Shown: positions 10,674 to 22,671 of the stretch, in pieces
Layout: the number at the start of each line of letters is the position of its first letter
Numbering within the stretch: position 1 is the stretch's first letter
Assembly (NCBI GenBank): GCA_037074615.1
Contig: CM073562.1
Span: 13,749,001 to 13,813,000, forward strand
Direction of reading: 5' to 3'
From: Leucaena leucocephala
Taxonomy: Eukaryota; Streptophyta; Magnoliopsida; Fabales; Fabaceae
DNA length: 64,000 nucleotides
Made by a program: the position numbers and the translations under genes
Notes under the pieces: model-generated
The model's database searches: none
What the model saw: only the letters and a program-made list of their open reading frames with translations
What the model was told of the DNA's origin: nothing

Positions 10674-11547
10674 GCTAATCTTTATTCCTTGAACATTTAG
10701 CTTGATTCATTCATATCTGTTACTTACGTAAGCCACACCGACGTCAGACAATCTTGGTATCCACAAGCCAAATTAACGAGCCAGAAGAAAACCAAAATGA
10801 AACCATGTACTGTGTGTACTCTAAAGCAAAATATCGCATATATATAATTTAATAATTGCTGGAAAAGAACAAATTAAACCCTTTTTAGAATATATGTTTG
10901 ATTTGATGAATATGCTTCAAGTAGTTTTAGACGTGAGAAAAAAAAATCAATGGCAGACAAGAAGATCACGTATTGATATTTATAAACACTTTAATTATAT
11001 TGATGCAACATGTATATATTGTATACATAACCCCAAGTGCACAATGCTATTCCCTGATATTTAATGGTATAATACTGATGATGCAAATAATTGATTTAGA
11101 TATTTAGTCGGTTGAATATTACATGTGAGTTTTTTAATTTAATATTTCCTCAAATCCTAAATATAACCTTAATTCACTTTATTTATTAAAATTATAATCT
11201 TTCTACTAAAATATCTCTATATGATTATATATATTTAAGTGATTTCTATTAAAGGTATTTTAAGTATATATTATTAAAAATAATATTTTAAGAAAATTAA
11301 CACATAATCATTATAAATAATTAATTTAATTATTTTTTTTAATTTATTTGAATTAATTAAGTGGATGATATACTAAGCACGAGGTAAGAGTTAGTAGTTA
11401 AAATGATAATGCTCTGTTTTTTTAATATTTTCCAAATCAGCCAAAGAATGATAATCTTAATTGTCCTGTCCCATATATATGTGACTCACAGACGTTTGAA
11501 AAGTCAAAATTCCGTAATGGTGTATACAATGTTGACAACACATATCC

Positions 11548-11564
11548 GGGGGGGGGGGGGGGGG
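11548..11564. repeat. 17-base poly-G tract
   Basis: Uninterrupted G homopolymer, very unusual for this AT-rich background. Shorter G or C runs occur at about 15175-15187, 20334-20343, 34137-34149 and 42753-42764. The exact lengths may reflect sequencing error. Confidence 0.85.
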
Positions 11565-12176
11565 AACAAACTATACTACCTTTGTTCTTTCAATAAGAGT
11601 CAATTTTAAGAGGGACGACATACATCAATGAATCACCTAAAGATAATTGATGTTTTAAATATTTTAGTTACCTTCCAATTTTTATGGTTTTATTAGGTGC
11701 TCTGATTTTGAACAACTCTAAATATCCTTTTTAATTATCATTTATTAGGAATGTTTTAAAAACATTATAATTGAAATTATATTGCTAAAAAATTGGCTCA
11801 CATTGAAAAAAACTTGCTTAAAATCTAAAAAATTATTAATAATAGTATATAATTCAAAATTATCCATTTATTGTAAGAATTATTTATTTAATTTGAGTAA
11901 ACTTAAAATACTAAATAAATTATTTAACAATCACATATTAAATTATATATCAATTTATAAATAAAATAAATTAATTTAAAAATAATAATTAATGTCAAAT
12001 TTAAATATTATCAAAATTAATTGATTAAGAACAATTATATGTATGGTATATTAATAATTAATTATAATATAATAATTACATATTATTTTCTTTATCAATA
12101 TTGATGATTTTTTTATAAATATGTGCTTGTGATGTATATGCATGAGAAGGAAAAGTACGAAACTTTTTCGAAGTAA

Positions 12177-13110
12177 ATGGCTTTCTTCTTCTATCTGACC
12201 ACTCTCTTCTCAATTCTCAGTCTACTTCAAATGGCTGCCACCACCAACAACAAAGACGTAGTGGCAGAAATCCCCGGCTATATCCGAGTCTAAAGAAACG
12301 GCACCGTCGAACGCCCTCACTAATCCCCATTTGTACCACCGTCCCTTGACGGCCCTCAAACCGGAGTCTCTTCCAAAGATATCGTCATCTCCGACGACCC
12401 CAATTTCCGCTCGCCTTTATCTTCCAAAATCCACCACCCAATTCCCCCAAAAACTCCCCATCCTGGTCTACTTTCACGGCGGTGGATTCTTCTTCTAATC
12501 CGTCTTCTCTCAGCTCTACCACCGTTACATGAACCTCTTCGTCTCGCAAGTCAACGTCGTCGTTGTCTCTGTAGAGTACCGCCTCGCTCCAGAACACTAT
12601 CTACCTGCAGCTTATGAAGATTGCTGGGAATCCCTTAAATGGGTCGCAAGATGTTCGACGAAAGTCCCCTGTGACGAGCCATGGCTAAATTATGGAGATT
12701 CAAGCAGAGTTTTCATGGCGGGTGATAGTGCTGGTGGTAATATTGTCCATAACGTGGCCATGCATGTTGGGATTGAGGATTTACTTGGTGGGGTTAGAAT
12801 TTTGGGTGCTATCTATGTTCAACCTATGTTCTGCGGTTCAGAACCAATTGGCTGGAAATTCATTTACCCTTCTGCTCCAGGTGGATTAGATAGCCCCATG
12901 ATCAATCCTCTGGCTCCTGGAGCACCAAGCTTGGCTGGACTTGGATGTTCTAGGATTCTTGTGTGTGTTGCAGAGAAAGATCCGTTGAGAGACACAGATG
13001 TTTGGTTCTATGAGGGTGTGAAGAGTGGGTGGAGAGGTGAATTGGAATTGTTTGAACAGGAAGGAGAAGATTATGTCAAAAATATTTTTGAAAGTGTAGG
13101 AAATAACTTA
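12177..13110 (+). pseudogene. Carboxylesterase (CXE family) pseudogene
   Basis: Closely related to the intact carboxylesterases at 17630 and 23264 but broken many times. Relative to them it has a stop replacing Tyr21 (V-stop-RNG), a stop replacing Gln31, a 2-base deletion in the codons after Asp56 (frameshift), a 12-base in-frame deletion near 12446, and a stop replacing the Glu just after the HGGGFFF oxyanion-hole motif. About 18 codons are missing before the WKF segment, and the catalytic His is changed to Tyr (GEDYV instead of GEDHV). Sequence after 13090 no longer matches. The nucleophile motif GDSAGGN is preserved (about 12722-12742). An ATG at 12177, in frame with the MAAT start at 12231, gives a hydrophobic N-terminal extension like that of the copy at 23264. 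The 202-residue open part (12529-13137) could not fold as a full esterase. Confidence 0.9.
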
Positions 13111-13139
13111 AATAATATTCTAGTTGATTTCTCTTAAAC

Positions 13140-15007
13140 TTTGAGGTAATTATAAACAATTGTAAATAGCATTACCGAAAGTAGTAAAAATAGCTGGAGA
13201 TATTGTTAATATTATTACTTATAGTAAGTAAAGTATGTATTTCCCTTTATTTGGAAAATTCATAGAGACATATTTATCTTTTAGCTAAATATTAAAATTC
13301 TATATTCTTACCATTTAACTAATATGTCATTTTGCTTATTAGAGTGACATTTTTAAAATTTAAGAATTAAAGTGGTATTTTCAAGAGATTTTTCCTACTC
13401 TAAAACATTTTTTTTAGAAGAACCCATTATCTTAATTTTTAAAGTATTTTATGGCGCAATTTTACCCTTAAATTGAACCTACCTAGTTTCAACCCTCTTT
13501 CCTTTTTTGATTGGTTGTTGCTTATTTATACTTTTTTTTTATATAATATAATATTTAATACATATTAACGTTGAGTTCAAGCTCCTAACTTAATTCAAGT
13601 AAAGTAAGTAGTGTTGTTACTGGATAACTTAACTTGCCGTTTACATTTAATTTATCCTTTTCATTTGAAACAATTCCACCTACAATTTTAAATAATCCAT
13701 TATTCAAATCGATGGGTAAAAAAAATTGATAAGAAATTGACTAATGCTCCCCACATGCACGGCAATACAACATGGGAGTGAAAAAATATATATAATATGA
13801 CGTTGATCCCGCACCAGAATTTTTTTTCTAAATGCATTCCCTAATATGACGTTGATCCATCATTTTCAAGTATTTTTTAAATGTATCTAATATTTTTAAA
13901 ATTTCTTATGATTTAATTTTTACTATAAAATACTTTTTCTTAGATATACCTAACATTTTAAAATATTGTATTGTTTATTTGACATCTGAAATATTTTTTA
14001 GATATGTTCAACACTCTAAATTATTCCGTGACTCATTTAGTATCATGAAGTATTTTTTTAGAAGTATCTAACAATTAATATCTTAAGTTCTTTAGGGTAT
14101 TAGATATGCTTAAAAAATATTTTAGTGCTGGATGAATATTAATCCAAAAAATAATAACAATAACAATTGTGCACGAAGGTCCCATGAGCGAATATGCAAT
14201 CTGCTCCTCTCTTCTTTTATTTTTCTCATATCATTAGATTAAAAATTTGAACCGTAGAAGTTTGATATTTAATAAAATTGTTATGATGATACTAAATAAA
14301 AATAAATAAATTTAAAACGTTAAAATTTAATGCAAACTAATTAAAAATATAAAAGATAATAATTTTATAAAATATTAAACTAATTGAATTTTTTTGTACT
14401 AAATTTTTTGGAAAGAGACTGAGCTCATTTACGATTCAAGGGCAGGACGAAATCTTCATTTTTTTTAGGCGATACCAATGTCAAGTAAGGTGAGCTGTCT
14501 ATTAACGTAAGGTGTAAACTTATGCACTCAGGAGTTATGATACTTCCCCAAATATCGCGACTGGAACCACAACAAAGTGATACTCCCTAAGAATTAAATA
14601 CACTCTGAATAATCATATATCTCATTCTTTCACTAATTAACCCCATGACAATGGAAGTGTTGATGTGAAGTTTTCTAAATTGGTAGTGACTTCGGTAGTT
14701 TGAAATTCCCCCATATTGGGCTATTTCCTTGCTATCTTGATAGCCCCTTTTCTACCATGTATAAAACTTATAAAAAGGGACGTTGAATTCTTTATCGGGT
14801 TACAGTATAATTTTATCCAAAAAATTTTTTATTTAAAAACACTAGCTATCTAAATTTCTTTTAAGAGTAATATCACTCTAAAAGTATACAAATTGTAATA
14901 ATGTCACTATGGTTATTATCAAATATTAAATTTGACCATTAAAAACACGTGATACTCAATGTCACATAGCACTTATAATATTACTCCTCGCATTTTTTTT
15001 TTAAAAA
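13140..15007. other. Intergenic region, partly an old copy of the carboxylesterase spacer
   Basis: 13500-13800 aligns with the spacers at about 16070-16350 and 21180-21470 (shared words CATGCACGG.AATACA and ATCGATGGG), so this block belongs to an older duplication of the same cluster. No gene is visible. A dispersed repeat copy lies at 14391-14545. Confidence 0.6.
14391..14545. repeat. Dispersed short repeat, copy 2 of 2
   Basis: Partner of 2285-2430. Shares TAGGCGATACCAATGTC, then AGGTGAGC.GTCTATTA and a TAAACTTATGCACT end. Confidence 0.5.
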
Positions 15008-15391
15008 AAGTACACACTCCCATAAAAACTTTCTGTCGGAAAATGAAGAACCCAGAAAACGATAAACGTAGAAAATTCCATTTTCTATTCTTCAAGCGCC
15101 ATTGGAGAAATAAGAAACCATCTTCAGGCGCTATTGGACAATGAAGAGAGCAGAAAAATGAACAAGGAAAGGGTTGGGGGGGGGGGGTGGAATCAAACAA
15201 TAGCAATAGTAATAGAACAATTCAAACAAGAAGATAAAACCAAAGCCAACAATATTCTCGAACATCATATTTATAAACACAACAGCAGATTCAAACTAAA
15301 GCAAATTTGTAAGAACCTCAAGCTTCAGCTCGCTCCTTGCAGTTTAGCACATATACTCGTTTAACAAAAGCCGAACGTGCATGTTCAAAGA

Positions 15392-15628
15392 TTAAATCAA
15401 AGCTGACACATATCCCTCTTTTTGAGAGAATACATATATACATAAGCTGGTTATACAGAATATATATATAAGAGATAAAAGAGAGATGGTTCGATCGATA
15501 TTATGGCGATCTGATCCGAAGCTGTGAGGGTACGTGGAGAAGGTGATGCCAGCAGGAACAACAAAAGTAGACTCCATGAAGAGAGATCTGTTGAAAGGCT
15601 TCAATGGCGCGGCGCCCGCTTCCACCAT
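15392..15628 (-). CDS. Hypothetical 78-residue protein with C-terminal hydrophobic segment (unit A)
   Basis: The minus-strand frame starting right after a (TA)n tract encodes 78 residues: MVEAGAAPLKPFNRSLF, then FVVPAGITFSTYPHSFGSD, then a hydrophobic stretch at about residues 49-67 ending FSQKEGYVSALI. An identical arrangement occurs in unit B (20557-20793), with a single Ser-to-Tyr change in the hydrophobic stretch. The copies are recent, so conservation says nothing about selection. The frame could extend upstream through the TA repeat, which encodes alternating Tyr-Ile and differs in length between units. No family recognised; the hydrophobic tail is partly TA-repeat encoded, and a non-coding origin is quite possible. 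Confidence 0.3.
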   Translation of the reverse strand: MVEAGAAPLKPFNRSLFMESTFVVPAGITFSTYPHSFGSDRHNIDRTISLLSLIYIFCITSLCIYVFSQKEGYVSALI

Positions 15629-15839
15629 ATATATATATATATATATATATATATCCTTCACCGCACTTCTGTAATATTCTTTCAGATTTCTCAGCATAGA
15701 ATAGAGAGAGAAAACGGGAAAAAGGAAGGAGTAGGAGGGAGCAGAGGGGAGAGAATAGCAGTTCGGATCAGAATACCCTTGGAAGATGATGGTGATGAGG
15801 GAGGTTGATGATGATGGAGATGATGACTTGGCCTAATAG

Positions 15840-17490
15840 TTTACACATACTGAGTTGGCCTAATAACTAAAATCTTTTTTATATAAAAAAATAAATTTTA
15901 AATAAGTAAAAAATTTAAAGACTAAACCGCATACAATCATACTCAAAAACACTGAATCATACTAGGGTTATTAATTGAATCACTAAAAATTAATTGTTTT
16001 TAATTTTATTATATATATATACTATATTTATTATTTTTCTCTAAACATGTTAAGACGTCCAGGCTCATAGCATATTGGTTGTTTTTTGCTTACACTTTTG
16101 TTTTATTTTATCTTTTTTTTAATACTAAAATTTTTATAATAAGGTTAAACGTACCTACAGTATAAAAATAAGATAAAATTTTTATTCTTTTTAGATAATT
16201 CAAATTTTTGTTTTAATCTATCCCTTTCATTTCAAACAATGCCCCTTTCACTTTTCAATAATTCATATCGATGGGCCAAAAATAAATTAATAAATAAATA
16301 AACTAATACGCCCCCTCATGCACGGTAATACAGCCTGGGCGTGGAAAAAAATTCATATTATAATAATAATAAACAATAGAACGACAAATTGGACCCGAAA
16401 GGGCGTTGATGACGATGGTCTCGTCCCATCTATGGGTCCCATAGACTCGAAAAATTTCCACAAATCGTATCTAAAACGTTAGATGACACTTATCCATAAA
16501 CAGTATAATATTTTATTTTAATATTTATTATTTTTATAGTTTTTTTAATATTTTTTATACCTTATAAAATTAATTTTCTACCACTAATTTAATAGGACAT
16601 ACAACACAAACTAAAAAACAAAAAATAAGACTTCCTTAATTAGTTTTAGGATTATATATATAGCATACAATATATTAATTTTATTTTTTATATATGTCTA
16701 ATATTTTAATTTTATTTATAATATAATTTTATTTATAATTTTTTAATTTAATATAATATCATCTATAAATAAAATTATAATACTATATATATATATAAAA
16801 TAAAATTAAAATATTAAGTATTATATAATTTTTATTTTTATAAAAGTCAATTTTATAATTTATACATATACCCATAAAGAGGGTACCCTACTACCACTTC
16901 CCATGTATGTAAATAGGATGATCATCTCCTATTTTTCTACTTTTTGCTTAATTATGTGATCAACATTTTAACGAGCATATTTATCACTGGTCAAAAAGAA
17001 ATATTTAATTATTTATAAAATATTTTAAAAAAATTTGTAACACTGTTTTAAGCTGTTGTGATTAAATTTTAGTAATTTATATTTTGTTATTTGTTTCATA
17101 TAATTTAATATTTTAAGTTTTAATTAAGTTTAAATACATATTTTATAGTCCTGATGGACTACTCCCTTATTCCTTCTACGTGACACAATCTTTGATACAA
17201 ATTATGTAGATATCTAAAACATTAAGTATGGTAAAAAATATTGATATTAACTAATATATAATTTGTTTAATAGTATAAGATTTTATTAGATTGTTTTATA
17301 TCTCAAGTTTAATTTTTAAAGAAGATATTTATATTAAAAAAATAATTATAAATATTAAAATTAGATATTTAATAATTAGATTTGGTACCTAATGTCAAAA
17401 AAAAAGTTGATATTGACTATATATTAATAAATGATTAATAATGTATTAATTACATATTGATATTTATGTTATCAATATTTATGATTTTTC
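15840..17490. other. Spacer between hypothetical ORF and carboxylesterase, unit A
   Basis: AT-rich, no gene seen; aligned in pieces with 21000-22640 in unit B and with 13500-13800. Confidence 0.6.
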
Positions 17491-17491
17491 T

Positions 17492-17499
17492 TATAAATA
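17492..17499 (+). promoter_or_regulatory. TATA box of carboxylesterase (unit A)
   Basis: TATAAATA in the context TTCTTATAAATATGCT, about 130 bp before the ATG at 17630. The same word is present before the pseudogene and in unit B at about 22642. Confidence 0.55.
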
Positions 17500-17629
17500 T
17501 GCTCGTCATTCACACGCAAAAGAGGTATAACTCAACTTACCAAATTCCAAAGTGAGTAAAGCTTCGTTCCTTCCGTAACTCTGGCTTTGATACATCTCAC
17601 CACTCTACTCAATTCTCAGTCTATTCCAA

Positions 17630-18631
17630 ATGGCTGCCACAACCAACAACGAAGACGTAGTTTCAGAAATCCCCACCTATATCCGAGTCTACAAAAACGG
17701 CACCGTCGAACGCCTCCGACAAACCCCATTTGTACCACCGTCGCTTGACGACCCTCAAACCGGAGTCTCTTCCAAAGACATCGTCATCTCCGACGATCCC
17801 CCCATTTCCGCTCGCCTTTACCTTCCAAAATCCACCACCCAGTTCCACCATGAAGATCACCAAAAACTCCCCATCTTGGTCTACTATCATGGCGGTGGAT
17901 TCTTCTTCGAATCCGCCTTTTCTCAGCTCTACCACCAGTACATGAAACTCTTTGTCTCCCAAGTCAACGTCGTCGTCGTGTCTGTAGAATACCGCCTCGC
18001 TCCAGAACACTATCTACCTGCAGCTTATGAAGATTGCTGGGAAGCCCTTAAATGGGTCGCAAACTGTTCGACGAAAGTCCCCAGTGACGAACCATGGCTA
18101 AATTATGGAGATTTTAGTAGAGTTTTCATAGCAGGCGATAGTGCTGGTGGTAATATTGTCCATAACATCGCTATGCGTGGCGGCGTTGAGGATTTGCCTG
18201 GTGGGGTTGGAATTTCAGGTGCTATCTATGTTCATCCTTATTTCTGTAGTTCAAATCCAATTGGGTCTGAACCAGTTTCAGGGCGTGACCAGACCGTTCC
18301 GGTTTTGTGTTGGAAATTTGTTTACCCTTCTGCTCCAGGTGGATTAGATAACCCCATGGTCAATCCTTTGGCTCCTGGAGCACCAAGCTTGGCTGGACTT
18401 GGGTGTTCTAGGATTCTTGTGTGCGTTGCAGGGAAAGATTCGTTGAGGGACAGAGGGGTTTGGTTCTATGAGGGGGTGAAGAAAAGTGGGTGGGGAGGTG
18501 AATTGGAATTGTTTGAACAGGAAGGAGAAGACCATGTCTATCATATCTTCAATCCTGAATCTGAGAATGGCAAGAAAATGACCAAACGCATGGCTTCTTT
18601 TATCATGAAGGAAGAAACAGAGATGAATTGA
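17630..18631 (+). CDS. Carboxylesterase, CXE family (alpha/beta hydrolase), unit A
   Basis: Single-exon 333-residue protein, normal length for plant CXE carboxylesterases (hormone-sensitive-lipase-like group, near AtCXE12/13 and 2-hydroxyisoflavanone dehydratase-like proteins). The oxyanion-hole motif HGGG is at 87-90. GDSAGG at 169-174 holds the nucleophile Ser171. Asp270 lies in VAGKDSLRD and His302 in GEDHVYHIF, so the catalytic triad is complete. Ser/Gly residues typical of true esterases are kept, but the substrate cannot be read from sequence. Translation must start at MAATTN: upstream, the same frame meets a TGA about 40 bases before the ATG, and no signal peptide is present, so it is likely cytosolic. 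It differs from the unit B protein at only three positions over the shared 333 residues (T4K, Q103R and G289R, numbering here). Confidence 0.93.
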   Translation: MAATTNNEDVVSEIPTYIRVYKNGTVERLRQTPFVPPSLDDPQTGVSSKDIVISDDPPISARLYLPKSTTQFHHEDHQKLPILVYYHGGGFFFESAFSQLYHQYMKLFVSQVNVVVVSVEYRLAPEHYLPAAYEDCWEALKWVANCSTKVPSDEPWLNYGDFSRVFIAGDSAGGNIVHNIAMRGGVEDLPGGVGISGAIYVHPYFCSSNPIGSEPVSGRDQTVPVLCWKFVYPSAPGGLDNPMVNPLAPGAPSLAGLGCSRILVCVAGKDSLRDRGVWFYEGVKKSGWGGELELFEQEGEDHVYHIFNPESENGKKMTKRMASFIMKEETEMN

Positions 18632-20166
18632 TGGATTCAACTTCGTGTGAAGTTAAGAAAATTTCTGCTCTGTGGTTTAGACAGGGAAATAATCATAGTA
18701 CGCTTAATTCTTGCAAATCTGTATTGTCAAGGGCTTGATTCGTTCTTGCTGTGTGAATTTGGTTCACTGTCTGCTAGGTTGTTTTAATTACACGTTTGAA
18801 TCTATTTGTTGGGAAATTTTGTCGCCTTGCTCATCAATGAGGTTGCTATAACTTCTGTTTGTACCTTTGCAGTGATCGAAGACAAATCGTCAACTTCAAC
18901 CTGTTTTTCAGACCAAAGTTCATACCAGAAGTAGTGGAAAAATAAAATTAAATTCTCGCTTGCTAATTTTTATCAATTTCACAACGTGAGATTCTAGGGG
19001 TAAAGGAATTTTCTCATTCATGAATGTTGAAAGCCTAATTAGATCCCAGATTATCAAATTGAATGTCAAATCGGCGTGCTTGATGAACACTAAGAAAGAG
19101 AGTACAAAGAAGAATAGTTTTCTCCGATGCAGTTTTCTAGGAAGATCAATAATCTCAGATCGAAATCACTCTAGTGGCTAATTATAAAGTGACTAGATGG
19201 CAAAATGGTAATTAACAAGAGATATTATGTATCAATTTCCAATTGCAAATTTATGTCAGGTGTGTCTGTTGAATAATACCGGTGAAACAAAAATAAAGAT
19301 TCATTGATGATAGAAGTCCCATTAAAAACATTATATATTTAGATTAATACAATTTCTGTCCTTCGTACTCTCATTTTAGTTTTAATTCTTTGAGATAATT
19401 ATAAATTTTCGCCCCTCGAATATTTTTTTATATAAAATATTAATTCATATAATTTAATAAAAATTTAGATAATTGTATTCTTTGAGAGATCAAATCTCCT
19501 TATTTAAAATTTAAGAGATCAAAACTAAAATTTATAAATCTCATTTAAAATTTAAGTGATTAAAATTAAAATTTATATAAATTTCAGATATTAAGGATAA
19601 TATATATTCTTATGAAGAACATTATCATATTTTAAAAGTGGATATTCTCGGATCTCACCTATTCATATTCCAATTATTTCAAAATATCCTAATAAAAGGT
19701 GCTCTAATTCACTCTGTCTTGCATGAGCTATCCATCTTTTGTCCTGTCTTAAATTTTCTGCAATGCAATGAACCTGTTCCATGAAAACAAAGAGCGTCAA
19801 CGATAATCAGATTCAGGTAGACAGCAAGGGAGTCTTATCCTTTGCAAATAAATAAGGATATATTAGGAATAACATCTACAAACAAACTTTTAAAACTGAC
19901 ATATAATATGAAAATTGATTTTTTTTCCTTCTAAAAAGACGAGTACTTCCTTCATCCCCATCTCTGAGTCTGCTTTTTTTTTTTTAAAAAAAAAATCTTA
20001 TTGATGAGAAATATCGGACAAACTTTTATATATAGAAAATATTAATATTCTATAAATTGTATATGTATAAAATATTAATATTCTGATTTAAGTTATTCTC
20101 ATCAATAAATATTTGAATGGAGAATTTTCCCTCTTTGCCGCATCAAAACATTTATTATCATTAAAA
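18632..20166. other. 3' flank of carboxylesterase, unit A
   Basis: No further gene; the whole stretch is repeated at 24350-25847. Includes the probable 3'UTR. Confidence 0.6.
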
Positions 20167-20556
20167 AGTACACACTCCCATAAAAACTTTCTATCGGAAA
20201 ATGAAGAACCCAGAAAACGATGAACCTAGAAAATTCCATTTTCTATTCTTCAAGCACCATTGGAGAAATAAGAAACCATCTTCAGGCGCTATTGGACAAT
20301 GAAGAGAGCAGAAAAATGAACAAGGAAAGGGTTGGGGGGGGGGGTGGAATCAAACAATAGCAATAGTAATAGTAATAGAACAATTCAAACAAGAAGATAA
20401 AACCAAAGCCAACATAATATTCTCGAACATCATATTTATAAACACAACAGCAGATTCAAACTAAAGCAAATTTGTAAGAACCTCAAGCTTCAGCTCGCTC
20501 CTTGCAGTTTAGCACATATACTCGTTTAACAAAAGCCGAACGTGCATGTTCAAAGA

Positions 20557-20793
20557 TTAAATCAAAGCTGACACATATCCCTCTTTTTGAGAGAATACAT
20601 ATATACATAAGCTGGTTATACAGAATATATATATAAGATATAAAAGAGAGATGGTTCGATCGATATTATGGCGATCTGATCCGAAGCTGTGAGGGTACGT
20701 GGAGAAGGTGATGCCAGCAGGAACAACAAAAGTAGACTCCATGAAGAGAGATCTGTTGAAAGGCTTCAATGGCGCGGCGCCCGCTTCCACCAT
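20557..20793 (-). CDS. Hypothetical 78-residue protein with C-terminal hydrophobic segment (unit B)
   Basis: Duplicate of the frame at 15392-15628, identical except for one residue. The adjoining TA tract is shorter here, so the upstream extension of the frame differs (a different N-terminal sequence beginning MDAEKSE). Same caveats: no family recognised and no independent evidence of expression. Confidence 0.3.
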   Translation of the reverse strand: MVEAGAAPLKPFNRSLFMESTFVVPAGITFSTYPHSFGSDRHNIDRTISLLYLIYIFCITSLCIYVFSQKEGYVSALI

Positions 20794-20944
20794 ATATATA
20801 TATATATATCCTTCACCGCACTTCTGTAATATTCTTTCAGATTTCTCAGCATCCAAGGGAGAGAGAAAACGGGAAAAAGGAAGGAGTAGGAGGGAGCAGA
20901 GGGGAGAGAATAGCAGTTCGGATCAGAATACCCTTGGAAGATGA

Positions 20945-22670
20945 TGGTGATGAGGGAGGTTGATGATGATGGAGATGATGACTTGGCCTAATAATTTACA
21001 CATAGGATAACTCTGCTACTGAGTTGGCCTAATAACGATAATCTTTTTTATATAAAAAAAGTAAAGGAGTAGTCATAATAGGGTTAATAATTGAATAACT
21101 AAAAAATATTTTTTTCTTAATTTTATTATATATACTATACTTATTAATTTTCGCTAAACATATTAAGACGTCCCACGGCATATGGATGTTTCTTGTTTAC
21201 ACTTTTATTTTATTTTATCACTTTTTATACTAAAAGTTTTAAAATAAGATTAGATTTATTTAAGATATAAAAATAGAACAAAGTTTTTCTTTCTCTTATA
21301 TAATTAAATTTTTTGTTTTAATGTATCATTTTATTTTCCAACAATATCCCTCTCAATTTTCAATAATTCATATGGATGGGCCAAAAATAAATTAATAAAT
21401 AAATAGACTAATACGCCCCCTCATGCACGGTAATACAGCATGGGCGTGGAAAAAATTATATTATAATAATAATAATAAACAATAGAACAACAAATTGTTC
21501 CCCAAGGGGCGTTGATGCCGATGGTCTCGTCCCATGTATGGGTCCCACAGACTCGAGAAAATTTCCATAAACTGTATCTAAAAAGTTAGATGACACTTGT
21601 CAACAAACAAATCAATTATTATTAGTTATAAATTAAATATTATAAACATAATATTTTATTTTTATATTTATTATTTTTTAAAGTTTTTTATATTTTTTTT
21701 ACCGTATAAAATTAATTTTCTACCCCAAATTTAATCGGATATACAACACAAACTAAAAAACAAAAAAGAAGACTTCCTAAATTACTTTTAATCTTATTTA
21801 TGATATAATTTTTTTTATAATTTTTTTAATTTAATACAATATTATCCATAATCATTTTATTTTATTATATTAAATTAAAAAGATTATAGATAAAATTATA
21901 ATAAATTAAAAATATTATAGATAAATAAGATTATGATACTAAACGTATAAGAGAAATAAAATTAAGATATTAAATTTTATATAACTTTTATTTTTATAAA
22001 AGTTAATTTTACAATTTATACATATCAATACAGTGGGTACCCTACTAGCAGTTCCCATGTACCTATTTTTCTACTTTTTGCTTAACTATATGATCAACAT
22101 TTTAATAATTCATATTTATTACTGGTCAAAAAGAAATATTTAATTATTTATAAAATATTTTTAAAAAATTGTAACACTGTTTTAAGCTGTTACGATTAAA
22201 TTTTAATAATTTATATTATATAATTTAATATTTTTTAAGTTTTAATTAAATATAAATATATATTTTTTATTCTCGATGACGGACTAGTCCCTCCTTCCTT
22301 CAACATGACACAATCCTTTTGACAGAAATGATGTATATATTTAAGATATTAAGGGTGCTGATATTGATGATATGGGGAAAAATATTGATATTGATTAATA
22401 TATAATTTATTTAATATTATAAAGTTTTGTTAGAATTTTTTATATTTTAAATTTAATTTTGAGAGAAGATACTTATATTAAAAAGAGTAATTACGAATAT
22501 TAAAACTAAATATCTGATAATTAAATTTAGTAAATAATATTCAAAAATCAATATTGATATTGACTATATATTAATAATTGATTAATAATGTATTAATTAC
22601 ATATTGATATTTATTTTATCAATATTTATGATTTTTCTTATAAATATGCTAGTCATTCACATGCAAAATA
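20945..22670. other. Spacer between hypothetical ORF and carboxylesterase, unit B
   Basis: AT-rich copy of the unit A spacer with many indels; no gene seen. It ends with the TTATAAATATGCT TATA word at about 22641-22653. Confidence 0.6.
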
Positions 22671-22671
22671 A

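Larger units (their letters stand above)
9911..12176. other. AT-rich intergenic region
   Basis: No gene was recognised. It includes a (GA)n run at 10346-10364, a (TA)n run at 10638-10670 and a 17-base G run at 11548-11564. Short frames near 11403-11964 have biased low-complexity composition. The last ~150 bp, with its TTTTTTATAAATATG word, aligns with the promoters of the carboxylesterases at 17630 and 23264. Confidence 0.6.
15008..20166 (+). repeat. Segmental tandem duplication, unit A (contains carboxylesterase at 17630)
   Basis: Unit A starts at AAGTACACACTCCCATAAAA and ends at AAAACATTTATTATCATTAA, where unit B begins with the same starting words. The left 800 bp, the spacer, the gene and about 1.5 kb of 3' flank are all repeated in B. 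A and B are nearly identical around the left part and the CDS, with small indels in the AT-rich spacer. The junction carries the short shared string AAAAAGTACACACTCCC, which could have seeded unequal exchange. Confidence 0.9.

Noticed and set aside
12385..12597. Minus-strand frames opposite the carboxylesterases (also 17663-18010, 23381-23728, 18344-18640, 24062-24358)
   Set aside because: Antisense shadows of strongly conserved coding sequence; acidic or low-complexity composition and no domain.
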